From contig JAVJVK010000004.1 in NCBI GenBank assembly GCA_040221175.1, positions 604,268-668,267 on the forward strand: a DNA stretch of 64,000 nucleotides. The letters are read 5' to 3'. Positions within the stretch are counted from its first letter, which is position 1. Each line of letters starts with the position of its first letter. Shown piece by piece: positions 31,384-39,211 of the stretch. The stretch comes from Phycisphaerales bacterium (GTDB lineage Bacteria; Planctomycetota; Phycisphaerae; Phycisphaerales; UBA1924). The position numbers and the translations under genes were made by a program. The notes under the pieces were generated by a model that was given only the letters and a program-made list of their open reading frames with translations, searched no databases and was not told the DNA's origin.

Positions 31384-33414
31384 ATGGCCATGACCATCGC
31401 CGCATCGAGGTTTGTTGCCGTCGTGTGGTGCCTGTGCGCTGCCACGCTGCTGGCCCAGTCGCCCTGCCCGCCGGCCGAGCAGTCGGCAATCGGCGGAGCG
31501 ATGTTCGACGTGGCGATCCACGAAGACGTCGCCTACATCGCCAACGGCGGGGGTGGCTTGCTCGTGCTCGATCTTCATGACCCTGCCCGGCCGACCGAGT
31601 TGGCCGAGCTAGCGCTGCCCGGGCAGGCGCAGGCCATTGCACTCGAGCCCGCGGCGCAGCTGGCGTACATCGCCGGCGCGGACGGGGGGCTGCACGTCAT
31701 CGACGTCGTGCAGCCTCGGCGACCACGCCTGGTGTACTCGCTTGCGACCAACGGGCTGGCCCGCGACGTAGCGATCGCAGATGGGCTGCTGCTGGTGGCC
31801 CAGAGCGAAGCGGGGCTGGGCGTCTACGACCTTACCAACCCGCGCGTACCGGCCTTTCGATCGCACTTGGTGACGCCGGAACTGGCCGTCGGCGTGGCAG
31901 CGCAAGACTCACTCGCGGTGGTCGCCCTGGCGCGCGTCAGCCCCATCCTCGTATCGCTTGAGGACCCGGCGGCCCCGTCCATCACCGCAACGCTCACCGA
32001 GTTGACGTCCTGCTGGGACGTGGACATGGGCGACGGCTACGTGTATGCCCAGGGGCGGCTTTCGCCGGTCGACCTGTGTGTCGCCACGTACGACGTTGGC
32101 GACCCAGCCGTACCGGTGCAGACCGACTCGGACTGCATCGCGGGCGGCCGGCTGCGTGTGGCCCAGGATCGGTTGCTGGTCACCCGCCATCGCGAACTGC
32201 TGATCTACGACCTGGCCGACCCGTCGCAGCCCGAACTGGCCGAACGGATCTCCACCGGCGTATACCTCACCGCCGTGGCATGGACCGGCGGCCCGTGGGT
32301 GGTCGCCGGATCGGAGGCCCTCCTGGCCATCGCGAGTGATCCGCCGCACGGCGTGCTCGGGCGATTCGATCAGGTCGACCTCAGCCAGTTGGATCGCGCG
32401 GTCGTTGGCGGCGACCTGATGGTGACGGGGGGCGCGTTCCAGGTAGTCGACGTGGCCGACCCGACCACGCCGACGTTCCGGGGGCGGGCCGAGATCTATG
32501 GCTACGACGCGGCGATCGATGGTGATCTGGCGTACGTCACGCGTTTTCTTGATCTGACCGTCATCGACTTGGGCGACCCTGCCCGCCCCACCGCCGTCGG
32601 CTCGGTGCGCGTGCCGGGCAGCGATGCGGAGACATACCGCGTGGAGGTGCGTGGCAACATCGCGTACACGTACTCGCTGGACATGTACTTCCGCATCATT
32701 ACCACGCTGGCCAGCATCGACGTGCACGATCCGAACAACCCCGCCGTGCTGGACACGCTGGTGGGCGTGGGCAACGCGTTCGACATGGCGGTTGGAGACG
32801 GCCTGATCATCACCGCCGATGGGCCGCTGCGCTTCGTCGACGCCACCGACCCGGCCAACCTGCGGCCGTTGGGCCAGCTCGAGGGTTCGTACAACGCCGT
32901 GACGTTGAACGAGGATTTGGCGTTCACCATCCACGGCGGGCCGGTGCAGTCGCTGCGCATCGTCGACGCCTCCGATGCCGCAACGCCGCGGATCATTGCC
33001 GATCTTCCGTTGACCCGGGCCCCAGCGTACCTGGAAGACCTCGTCGTCGTCGACGGCGTGGCGTACCTGGTCGGCCGCGAAGCCGGACTGCTCCGCGTCG
33101 ATGTTGCCGATCCGAGTGATCCCGTCGAGCTCGAACCGGTTGCGATTGCGGGCGAGCCGTATTCGATCACGGCCCGCGGCACGTTGCTGGTGGTGACCAC
33201 CACGCGGGGCGTCCGTCTGCTGGAGACGGGCCAGTGCGGGCCGTGCCGCGCGGATCTCGACGGCGACGGATCGCTCACGTTGTTCGACTTTCTCACGTTC
33301 CAGAATGCCTTCGCCACCGGCAACCTCGACACCGCCGACTTCGACGGCGACGGCGTGCTGACGCTCATGGACTTCCTGGCGTACCAGCGGGCGTTCGCGA
33401 TGGGCTGCGGCTGA
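31384..33414 (+). CDS. Secreted LVIVD-repeat beta-propeller with FDFLxFQNAF tail
   Basis: This 676-aa secreted protein has a signal peptide that ends near LLAQSPC. Its body is repeated units of about 42 residues with the LVIVD pattern (GLLVLDLHDPARP, LHVIDVVQPRRP, VLDTLVGVGNAF, LRIVDASDAATP), which should form one or two beta-propellers. The last 58 residues are a tandem EF-hand-like tail: CRADLDGDGSLTLFDFLTFQ and, 29 residues on, ADFDGDGVLTLMDFLAYQ, ending in GCG. The D-x-D-G-D-G loops should bind Ca2+. GGAGGA precedes ATG 31384, and TAGACT is about 25 nt upstream. It is probably a cell-surface protein. Confidence 0.85.
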   Translation: MAMTIAASRFVAVVWCLCAATLLAQSPCPPAEQSAIGGAMFDVAIHEDVAYIANGGGGLLVLDLHDPARPTELAELALPGQAQAIALEPAAQLAYIAGADGGLHVIDVVQPRRPRLVYSLATNGLARDVAIADGLLLVAQSEAGLGVYDLTNPRVPAFRSHLVTPELAVGVAAQDSLAVVALARVSPILVSLEDPAAPSITATLTELTSCWDVDMGDGYVYAQGRLSPVDLCVATYDVGDPAVPVQTDSDCIAGGRLRVAQDRLLVTRHRELLIYDLADPSQPELAERISTGVYLTAVAWTGGPWVVAGSEALLAIASDPPHGVLGRFDQVDLSQLDRAVVGGDLMVTGGAFQVVDVADPTTPTFRGRAEIYGYDAAIDGDLAYVTRFLDLTVIDLGDPARPTAVGSVRVPGSDAETYRVEVRGNIAYTYSLDMYFRIITTLASIDVHDPNNPAVLDTLVGVGNAFDMAVGDGLIITADGPLRFVDATDPANLRPLGQLEGSYNAVTLNEDLAFTIHGGPVQSLRIVDASDAATPRIIADLPLTRAPAYLEDLVVVDGVAYLVGREAGLLRVDVADPSDPVELEPVAIAGEPYSITARGTLLVVTTTRGVRLLETGQCGPCRADLDGDGSLTLFDFLTFQNAFATGNLDTADFDGDGVLTLMDFLAYQRAFAMGCG

Positions 33415-33420
33415 GGCGGC

Positions 33421-34836
33421 TTACGCGGCGGCGGCGGCCGTGCGCAGATCATGCACGAATTGCTCGAAGGCCTGGTCGCGCGTGGACTGGTCGGGCATGC
33501 GCAGTATGGCCGAGGGGTGGATGGTGCCCAGCACGGCGGCGCCCCACTGCTCGCTGTCGATGAGCTCGCCGCGCTGCTGGGTGACGCGGTAGGTGCGGCC
33601 GAGCAGGGCCTGGCCGGCGGTGGCGCCCAGTGCGACGATGATTGCGGGGCGGACCTGCTCGATCTCGCTGCGCAGCCAGGGCAGGCAGGCGCGCACTTGC
33701 GACACCGTGGGCTTCATGTGGATTCGACGCTTGCCTCTCGGCTCGTGGCGGAAGTGCTTGACGGCGTTCGTCACGTACACCGCTGCGCGGTCGATGCCCG
33801 CGGCCGCGAGCGCCTCGTCGAACAACCGGCCGGCCGGGCCGACGAAGGGGCGGCCGGCCAGGTCCTCCTCGTCGCCGGGCTGCTCGCCCACGAACATCAG
33901 CCGTGCGTCTTTCGGCCCCTCGCCGAAAACGGTCTGCGTGCCGACGTCGCAGAGCTCGCAGCCCTCGCACTGCCTGGCGGCGCTCCTGAGCTGCGGCAGC
34001 GAACGGTGCCCCTTCGGTGGGAGGAACGCCTCGGCCCCGGGGTTCTCGTCCTGCTGGCGGGCCATCATGGTTTTCACCCTCTCGGGGGCTTCGCGGAGCA
34101 ACTCGTCGATGATTCCCGTCTCGGGCATGGTCGACCAGTACCGCCTCGGCATCTCCTTGAGCATGGCGCCAGTCTTGATGCGGGCGGGGTTGAAGATGTT
34201 GCGGTAGTAGGTCTTCCAGAGTTCTTCCATATTGTCGTTGGGGCCGTCGCGCTCCGACATCGGATCTCGATCGACGCCCGGGCCGTACGTCAGGCTCCGG
34301 CCGTCCCAGTCGGCGCTCTGGTGGGGCGTGAAGATGGTCCATCGCATCACGCCGAAGCGGCGGGCGAAGAAGGGGCCCACCAGCGGCAGCACGCGGTGCT
34401 CGGGGCGGTGCCAGGCGAGGTAGCGCTCGCCATCGGCGTCGTCGTCGACCTTCCGGAACCGCACGAACGCCTTGGCCTTGTGGGCGTCGAAGCGGACCTG
34501 CTTGTGCATCACCTCGAAGGGCCGCACGTCGGGGTCGGCCGCGTCGAGGAGCAATCCGCGGTCGCCCTCGACGCCGATGCGCCACACGAGGCGGTACAAC
34601 ACGGCCCAGCGGGATTCGTCGCGGTGGCAGGCGACGGTGCGGGCCCGCTCGAGGAAGGTTGCCGGCAGCCTCACCGCGGGGGCGGTCCCGCTGTCTTCCA
34701 CGCCCGGGTCGAACAGCGAGCCGCCCGCGTCGGCGTCGCGCCAGGCCACGGCGTCCGGCGGCACGCGGCGGCGCAGCAGGCGGCGCGCGTGGTCGCACCA
34801 CTGGTCGAAGTCGTGGCTTACGCCCACAACGATCAC
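33421..34836 (-). CDS. udgX: DUF4130 - UdgX fusion: uracil-DNA cross-linking glycosylase
   Basis: This 471-aa protein combines an N-terminal DUF4130 domain (about 1-250; RLVWRIGVEGDRGLLLDAAD, HRPEHRVLPLVGPFFARRF, WTIFTPHQSADWD) with a family-4-like uracil-DNA glycosylase. The glycosylase has Fe-S cysteines C290, C293 and C296 (plus C384), motif GEQPGDEEDLAGRPFVGPAG and HPSAILR (H440). The loop KRRIH at 369-373 marks it as UdgX, whose His (H373 here) forms a covalent bond with the sugar after uracil removal. GTG 34836 overlaps the stop of the radical SAM gene by 4 nt, so the two form a repair operon. Confidence 0.92.
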   Translation of the reverse strand: MIVVGVSHDFDQWCDHARRLLRRRVPPDAVAWRDADAGGSLFDPGVEDSGTAPAVRLPATFLERARTVACHRDESRWAVLYRLVWRIGVEGDRGLLLDAADPDVRPFEVMHKQVRFDAHKAKAFVRFRKVDDDADGERYLAWHRPEHRVLPLVGPFFARRFGVMRWTIFTPHQSADWDGRSLTYGPGVDRDPMSERDGPNDNMEELWKTYYRNIFNPARIKTGAMLKEMPRRYWSTMPETGIIDELLREAPERVKTMMARQQDENPGAEAFLPPKGHRSLPQLRSAARQCEGCELCDVGTQTVFGEGPKDARLMFVGEQPGDEEDLAGRPFVGPAGRLFDEALAAAGIDRAAVYVTNAVKHFRHEPRGKRRIHMKPTVSQVRACLPWLRSEIEQVRPAIIVALGATAGQALLGRTYRVTQQRGELIDSEQWGAAVLGTIHPSAILRMPDQSTRDQAFEQFVHDLRTAAAAA

Positions 34837-36098
34837 GCCGGCCGCTCCAACTGGTCGACCGCCAGGCGGCGGGTGAACAGCCGCATCTGCCGGTCGCTGG
34901 GCTTGAAGCGTTCGATCAGCAGCTCGGGCGTTTTCTTGATGACCTCGCCGCCGGGCACGCGGATGAAGGGGCCCGCCCGGTTCATCGGCGTCCGCATCGC
35001 CCGCAGGTCGGCCTCGCGCACGCGGCGACGCGTGCGGAGCTTCATGATCCGCCCCACCGTCCGCGTGCCGAAGCCCGGGACGCGGAGCAGGTCGGCCCGC
35101 GGCGCGGTGTTGACGTCGACGGGGAAGAAGGCCGGGTGGCGCAGGGCCCACGACAGCTTGGGGTCGTGCTCCAGGCTCAGGTCGGGCGCGTCGGGCATGG
35201 TCAGCTCGCTGGCGTCGAAGCCGTAGAAGCGCACGAGCCAGTCGGCCTGGTACAGCCGGTGCTCGCGGATGAGCGGCGGGGTCATGGCCGGCAGGTCGCC
35301 ATCGGCGCCCAGGAACGGGCTGTAGGCCGAGTAGTAGACGCGCTTGAGGTTCTGCCCGGTGTACAGCCTCGTCGCGGTGGTCAGGATGTCGCGGTCGTTG
35401 GCCGGCGAGGCCCCCACCACCATCTGCGTGCTCTGGCCGGCGGGCATGAAGCGGGGCGCGCTGCGGGTCTTCTTCCGCTCGGCCTTCGACTCGATCAGCC
35501 GGTCGCGCAGGGCGCTCATCGTCAGGTCGACGGTCTTCATGCTCTTCTCGGGGGCGAGCTTCTTGAGGTCGGCGTCGGTGGGCAGCTCGACGTTCGCGCT
35601 CATGCGGTCGGCGTAGCGGCCGGCCTTCTCGAGCAGCTCCCCGCTCGCCCCCGGCACGGCCTTGAGGTGCACGTAGCCGAAGAACCGCTCGTCCTGCCGC
35701 AGCCGCCGGGCGACCTCGGCGAGCTGCTCCATGGTGTAGTCGGGGCTCTGGATGATGCCCGAGCTGAGGAACAGCCCCTCGATGTAGTTCCGCTTGTAGA
35801 ACTCGACGGTCAGGAACACGACCTCGTCGACGGTGAACCGCGCCCTCGGCGTGTCGCTCGTCACCCGGTTTACGCAGAAGCGGCAGTCGTAGACGCACCA
35901 GTTGGTCAGGAGCAGCTTGAGCAGGCTCACGCACCGGCCATCGGGCGTGTAGCTGTGGCAGATCCCCACCCCGTCGGTGTCGCCCAGGCCCCTGGCCTTG
36001 CCGAGTCTGCCGTTGGAGCGCTTGGCCCCGCTGCTGGCGCACGAGGCGTCGTACTTGGCCGCGTCGGCGAGGATGGCCAGCTTCCGTGCGAGATCCAT
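34833..36098 (-). CDS. Putative DNA modification/repair radical SAM protein
   Basis: This 421-aa radical SAM enzyme has the 4Fe-4S motif C68-x3-C72-x2-C75 in TNWCVYDCRFC. The barrel follows (FLTVEFYKRNYIEGLFLSSGI, YVHLKAVPGA, MVVGASPANDRDI). The C-terminal part has a helix-hairpin-helix DNA-binding unit (DVNTAPRADLLRVPGFGTRTVGRI) and ends at the udgX start. Its regular pairing with DUF4130/UdgX genes in bacteria suggests that it repairs or modifies DNA bases, but the reaction is unknown. TAGAAT lies 6 nt before ATG 36098. Confidence 0.9.
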   Translation of the reverse strand: MDLARKLAILADAAKYDASCASSGAKRSNGRLGKARGLGDTDGVGICHSYTPDGRCVSLLKLLLTNWCVYDCRFCVNRVTSDTPRARFTVDEVVFLTVEFYKRNYIEGLFLSSGIIQSPDYTMEQLAEVARRLRQDERFFGYVHLKAVPGASGELLEKAGRYADRMSANVELPTDADLKKLAPEKSMKTVDLTMSALRDRLIESKAERKKTRSAPRFMPAGQSTQMVVGASPANDRDILTTATRLYTGQNLKRVYYSAYSPFLGADGDLPAMTPPLIREHRLYQADWLVRFYGFDASELTMPDAPDLSLEHDPKLSWALRHPAFFPVDVNTAPRADLLRVPGFGTRTVGRIMKLRTRRRVREADLRAMRTPMNRAGPFIRVPGGEVIKKTPELLIERFKPSDRQMRLFTRRLAVDQLERPA

Positions 36099-36104
36099 GA
36101 AACG

Positions 36105-36110
36105 ATTCTA
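36105..36110 (-). promoter_or_regulatory. -10-like hexamer TAGAAT, 6 nt before the radical SAM/udgX operon
   Basis: TAGAAT on the minus strand is one of the best -10 matches in the window and ends 6 nt before the ATG. This indicates a leaderless transcript for the two-gene repair operon. Confidence 0.55.
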
Positions 36111-36336
36111 GATCCGCCAGGGCTATTGTTTGGGTTGTGGGCGGGTAAGTGTCAATGCGGGTCGGCCCTGCTCCGCCGGCCGCCGAATGGCCAATTCTGA
36201 ACAGCCCCCGCACGCCAGCAAAGCCGCCGCTGAAGCCCGCGTGAGCATCGCCTCAGAGTGCACGAACTCCCTGTCGAACCCTTGTTTTACCGAAGAAAAC
36301 GGGCAAGCTGTCCTTCGGGCCGTCGACGCACGGGTG

Positions 36337-36354
36337 GGGCGGCACGTGCCGCCC
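36337..36354. promoter_or_regulatory. 18-bp perfect palindrome with CACGTG core
   Basis: GGGCGGCACGTGCCGCCC lies 30 nt before ATG 36384. With no loop it is better seen as a protein-binding site than as an RNA hairpin. The rest of the 36099-36383 gap shows A/T-rich CTTGTTTT...AAAACGGGCAAG pairing near 36280-36308 and no gene. Confidence 0.45.
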
Positions 36355-36383
36355 GCGACGCTTTCAACCCCTGGAGATCACCC

Positions 36384-37727
36384 ATGCATCCCGTCACCCG
36401 TATCACCTCGCTTGCTTCCATAGCCATTCTGATGGCCCCGCCCGCCCTGGCCCAGTGCGACTGGCAGCGCGTCGATTCGCCAAACCCAGGCGACTACGCC
36501 AACAGCTTCGCCGACGCCCACGCCGCCGACGCCGACGGCAGCCCGCTCTACGCGCTGCTGCTGGCCGACAACACCGCCGCCTTCGGCAACCCGCTGGACT
36601 ACCTGGTCTACCGCCGCGACGCGGGCGACTGGGTCGCCCTCCCGCCGCCGGGCCGCGGCTCGCTGGACACCATCCCCCAGTACTTCGGCATCCACGTGGA
36701 TGAGCAGGACCGCGTGTTCATCTTCGGCACCGAAGACTTCGACGAGCCCTCGCTCCAAGCCGACCCGACCATCACCATGTACGACGGGTTCTGGCGCGAG
36801 CCGGTGACGATCAACCTGGGCATCATCTTCGGCCTCCCCACGTTCCAGCGGGGCGGGGAGATCCACGCGATGGACACCGCCCCCGACGGCACGATGTTCG
36901 CCGTGGGCAAGGCGACCGGCCACGCCCGCACCGATGACGGCAACATCCCGCTGTTCATGATCAACCGCGGGGGCGAATGGGTCGAGCTGGTCCCCGAGAC
37001 GATGGACTTCCCCGGCGCCCTGGACCCCAGCACCATCCTGACCGACGTGCGTGCCTTCGCGGCCGACGACGTGTGGGCGGTGGGGGCGCACGGACGCAAC
37101 GACGACACGGGGCTCGACGCCGGCGGCCTCATCCTGCACTGGAATGGCTCGGAGATCACCATCGTCGAGGACCCGCGCACCGGCGGCGAATTCGAGGGCT
37201 TCCCGCTCGAGAAGATGGACGCGATGGGCCCCAACAACATCATCGCCGTGGGCGGGTACGTGTTCGACGGCACGAGCGCCATCGCCCACTACGACGGCAC
37301 CGAATGGACGCGGGTCGATAGCCCGGTCGACGACACCTTCCTGGACGTCGCCTTCGACGAGGACGGCACGGCCTGGGCCACGCCCTTCGCCGCACACCCC
37401 GAGATCGCGTTCTTCGATGGCTCGAGTTGGTCCGCCCGGCCCGCCCCGCGGCCCGAGGACTTCCTCAACACGCTGGCCACCGACGGCGATGGGGCGGTCT
37501 GGCTGCTGGGCCAGGATACGGATTTCGACTCGGCCAGCCTCGTGCTCGACTGCGACGCGTGCCCGGCGGACTTCAACGGCGACGGCGACCTGGACGTCTT
37601 CGACTTCCTGGCCTTCCAGAACGCCTTCGACGCGGGCGACCCCAGCGCCGACCTGACCGGCGACGGCGTGCTGGATATCTTCGACTTCCTGGCGTTCCAG
37701 AACGCCTTCGACGCGGGCTGCGAGTAA
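36384..37727 (+). CDS. Secreted protein with FDFLxFQNAF tail
   Basis: This 447-aa exported protein has a signal peptide that ends in PPALAQ (about residue 23). The body of about 360 residues has repeated strands of the WxxxP type (YDGFWREPVTINL, HWNGSEITIVEDPR, HYDGTEWTRVDSP), suggesting a beta-propeller. The final 55 residues are the tandem EF-hand-like tail: ACPADFNGDGDLDVFDFLAF and DLTGDGVLDIFDFLAFQNAF, ending GCE. GGAG lies 8-11 nt before ATG 36384, with an 18-bp palindrome upstream. It is probably surface-attached or released; the ligand is unknown. Confidence 0.83.
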   Translation: MHPVTRITSLASIAILMAPPALAQCDWQRVDSPNPGDYANSFADAHAADADGSPLYALLLADNTAAFGNPLDYLVYRRDAGDWVALPPPGRGSLDTIPQYFGIHVDEQDRVFIFGTEDFDEPSLQADPTITMYDGFWREPVTINLGIIFGLPTFQRGGEIHAMDTAPDGTMFAVGKATGHARTDDGNIPLFMINRGGEWVELVPETMDFPGALDPSTILTDVRAFAADDVWAVGAHGRNDDTGLDAGGLILHWNGSEITIVEDPRTGGEFEGFPLEKMDAMGPNNIIAVGGYVFDGTSAIAHYDGTEWTRVDSPVDDTFLDVAFDEDGTAWATPFAAHPEIAFFDGSSWSARPAPRPEDFLNTLATDGDGAVWLLGQDTDFDSASLVLDCDACPADFNGDGDLDVFDFLAFQNAFDAGDPSADLTGDGVLDIFDFLAFQNAFDAGCE

Positions 37728-37742
37728 GGAGGACGCCACCCG

Positions 37743-39047
37743 GTGCCAGCGCCCGAGCATGACCAATCCAAGCCGGAGGGTTCAGGCCCCAAGCCCGGCA
37801 CGCTGCACCGCGAGCTCAAGTTCCGCGATGCGCTCATGTTCGGCGTGGGCGGCATGCTCGGGGCGGGCATCTACGCCATCATCGGCGAGGCGACCGCCGA
37901 CGCGGGCAACCTGCTTTGGCTCTCGCTCTCCCTGGCCGCGCTGGTTGCGTTGTGCACCGCGTTCACCTATGCCGAGTTGGTATCGATGTTCCCAGACGCG
38001 GGCGGGGGCTACGAGTACGTCTCGCAGGCCTTCGGCCGCACGTTCGCCGCGTGGGCGGCGACCCTCTTGTTGGGCACGGGCATCATCGCCGCGGCGGCGA
38101 TCTCGATCGCGTTTGCCGACTACCTCGGCCGGTTGGTCGATCTCAACGCGCGTGTGATCATCGCGGGCATCCTGGTGCTGGTCACCGCCTTCAACGCGTG
38201 GGGTGCGGGCGAGTCCTCGTGGTTCAACACCGTCGCGACCATCGCGACCGTGCTGGGGCTGCTGGTGGTCATCGGCTTCGGCGTGCCGGCGGTGTTCGGC
38301 CTTGGCGATGGATCAGAGGGCGGCACGGACCTGCTCGGCCCCGCGCCCGGCGGCTGGATCGGCGTCTCGGCGGCCGCGGCGCTGGCGTTCTTCAGCTTCG
38401 TAGGCTTCGAGGACCTGGTCAAGATGGCCGAGGAGGTCGAAGAGCCGCGGAAGAACCTGCCGCGCGCCCTCATCGCCTCGACGCTCATCGTCACGGTCAT
38501 CTACGCGCTGGTTGCGATCTCGGCGGTGAGCATCCTCGATCACGAGAGCCTGGCCGAGTCCAAGGGCCCGCTGTCTGCGGTCATGCGCGAGGCCTGGGGC
38601 CCCATCGGCGGCGTGGGCATCACCATCATCGCCCTGTTCGCCACCAGCAAGACGGTTCTGACCAACGTCATGGGCAACTCGCGGCTGCTGATGGACGTGG
38701 CGCGCGATCACGACAAGCTGAGCTTCCTGGCCTACGTGGCCCCCAAGGTGCACACGCCCGTGGCGGCCCTGGGGCTGACCTTCGTCGTGACCCTGGCCTT
38801 CGCCCTCATCGGCGACCTTGGGCTGGTCGCGTCCATCAGCAACTTCTGCGTCTTTTCGGCCTTCATCGTCGTCAATGCCGCCCTCATCAAGCTGCACGTG
38901 AGCCGGCCCGAGCTGCGCAAGCAGCAGGGCTTCCGCGTGCCCCTGCACGTGCCCCTGGGCGCCGGCCGCGTGTCGGTGCTGCCCTGCGTCTCGATCGTGC
39001 TGCTCATGGCGCTCATCGCGGCGAATGTCAAGAACCTGCTGGGATAG
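37743..39047 (+). CDS. APC-family amino acid permease
   Basis: This 434-aa transporter has 12 predicted helices. The first carries the substrate/ion motif GVGGMLGAGIYAIIGEAT (34-51), and helix 2-3 has FTYAELVSMFPDAGGGYEYVSQAFGR. The conserved cytosolic FVGFEDLVKMAEEVEEPRKNLPRA is also present. This pattern fits cationic or broad-range amino acid permeases of the APC superfamily. It starts with GTG 37743 after AAGGAGGA, 15 nt downstream of the secreted-protein gene, so it may be co-transcribed with it. Substrate cannot be assigned. Confidence 0.9.
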   Translation: MPAPEHDQSKPEGSGPKPGTLHRELKFRDALMFGVGGMLGAGIYAIIGEATADAGNLLWLSLSLAALVALCTAFTYAELVSMFPDAGGGYEYVSQAFGRTFAAWAATLLLGTGIIAAAAISIAFADYLGRLVDLNARVIIAGILVLVTAFNAWGAGESSWFNTVATIATVLGLLVVIGFGVPAVFGLGDGSEGGTDLLGPAPGGWIGVSAAAALAFFSFVGFEDLVKMAEEVEEPRKNLPRALIASTLIVTVIYALVAISAVSILDHESLAESKGPLSAVMREAWGPIGGVGITIIALFATSKTVLTNVMGNSRLLMDVARDHDKLSFLAYVAPKVHTPVAALGLTFVVTLAFALIGDLGLVASISNFCVFSAFIVVNAALIKLHVSRPELRKQQGFRVPLHVPLGAGRVSVLPCVSIVLLMALIAANVKNLLG

Positions 39048-39063
39048 CGGCAGCCCCGCGTTC

Positions 39064-39079
39064 TGGCACTGATATTGCA
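39064..39079 (+). promoter_or_regulatory. Sigma-54 (-24/-12) promoter
   Basis: CTGGCAC-TGATA-TTGCAC matches the RpoN consensus in both boxes and spacing. It lies 17 nt after the permease stop and would give a leader of about 120 nt for the 855-aa secreted protein, which has GGAG before its ATG. GTGGCC recurs several times in that leader. Confidence 0.7.
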
Positions 39080-39211
39080 CCCTTGCCTGCCGTGGCCGCG
39101 AAGAGCGAGTGGCCGCGCCCCCGCGGGCCCACCGTGGCCCGCACGAGCCCCGACATGGCCACCAGTGGCCCACCCGCTCGGGCACAGCACCCCGGATTGG
39201 AGAATTCAACG

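Noticed and set aside
36241-36383. Cyclic-di-GMP riboswitch in the leader at 36384
   Set aside because: Some pairing and an AAACGGGCAA-like run are present, but the second conserved helix and tetraloop receptor are not.
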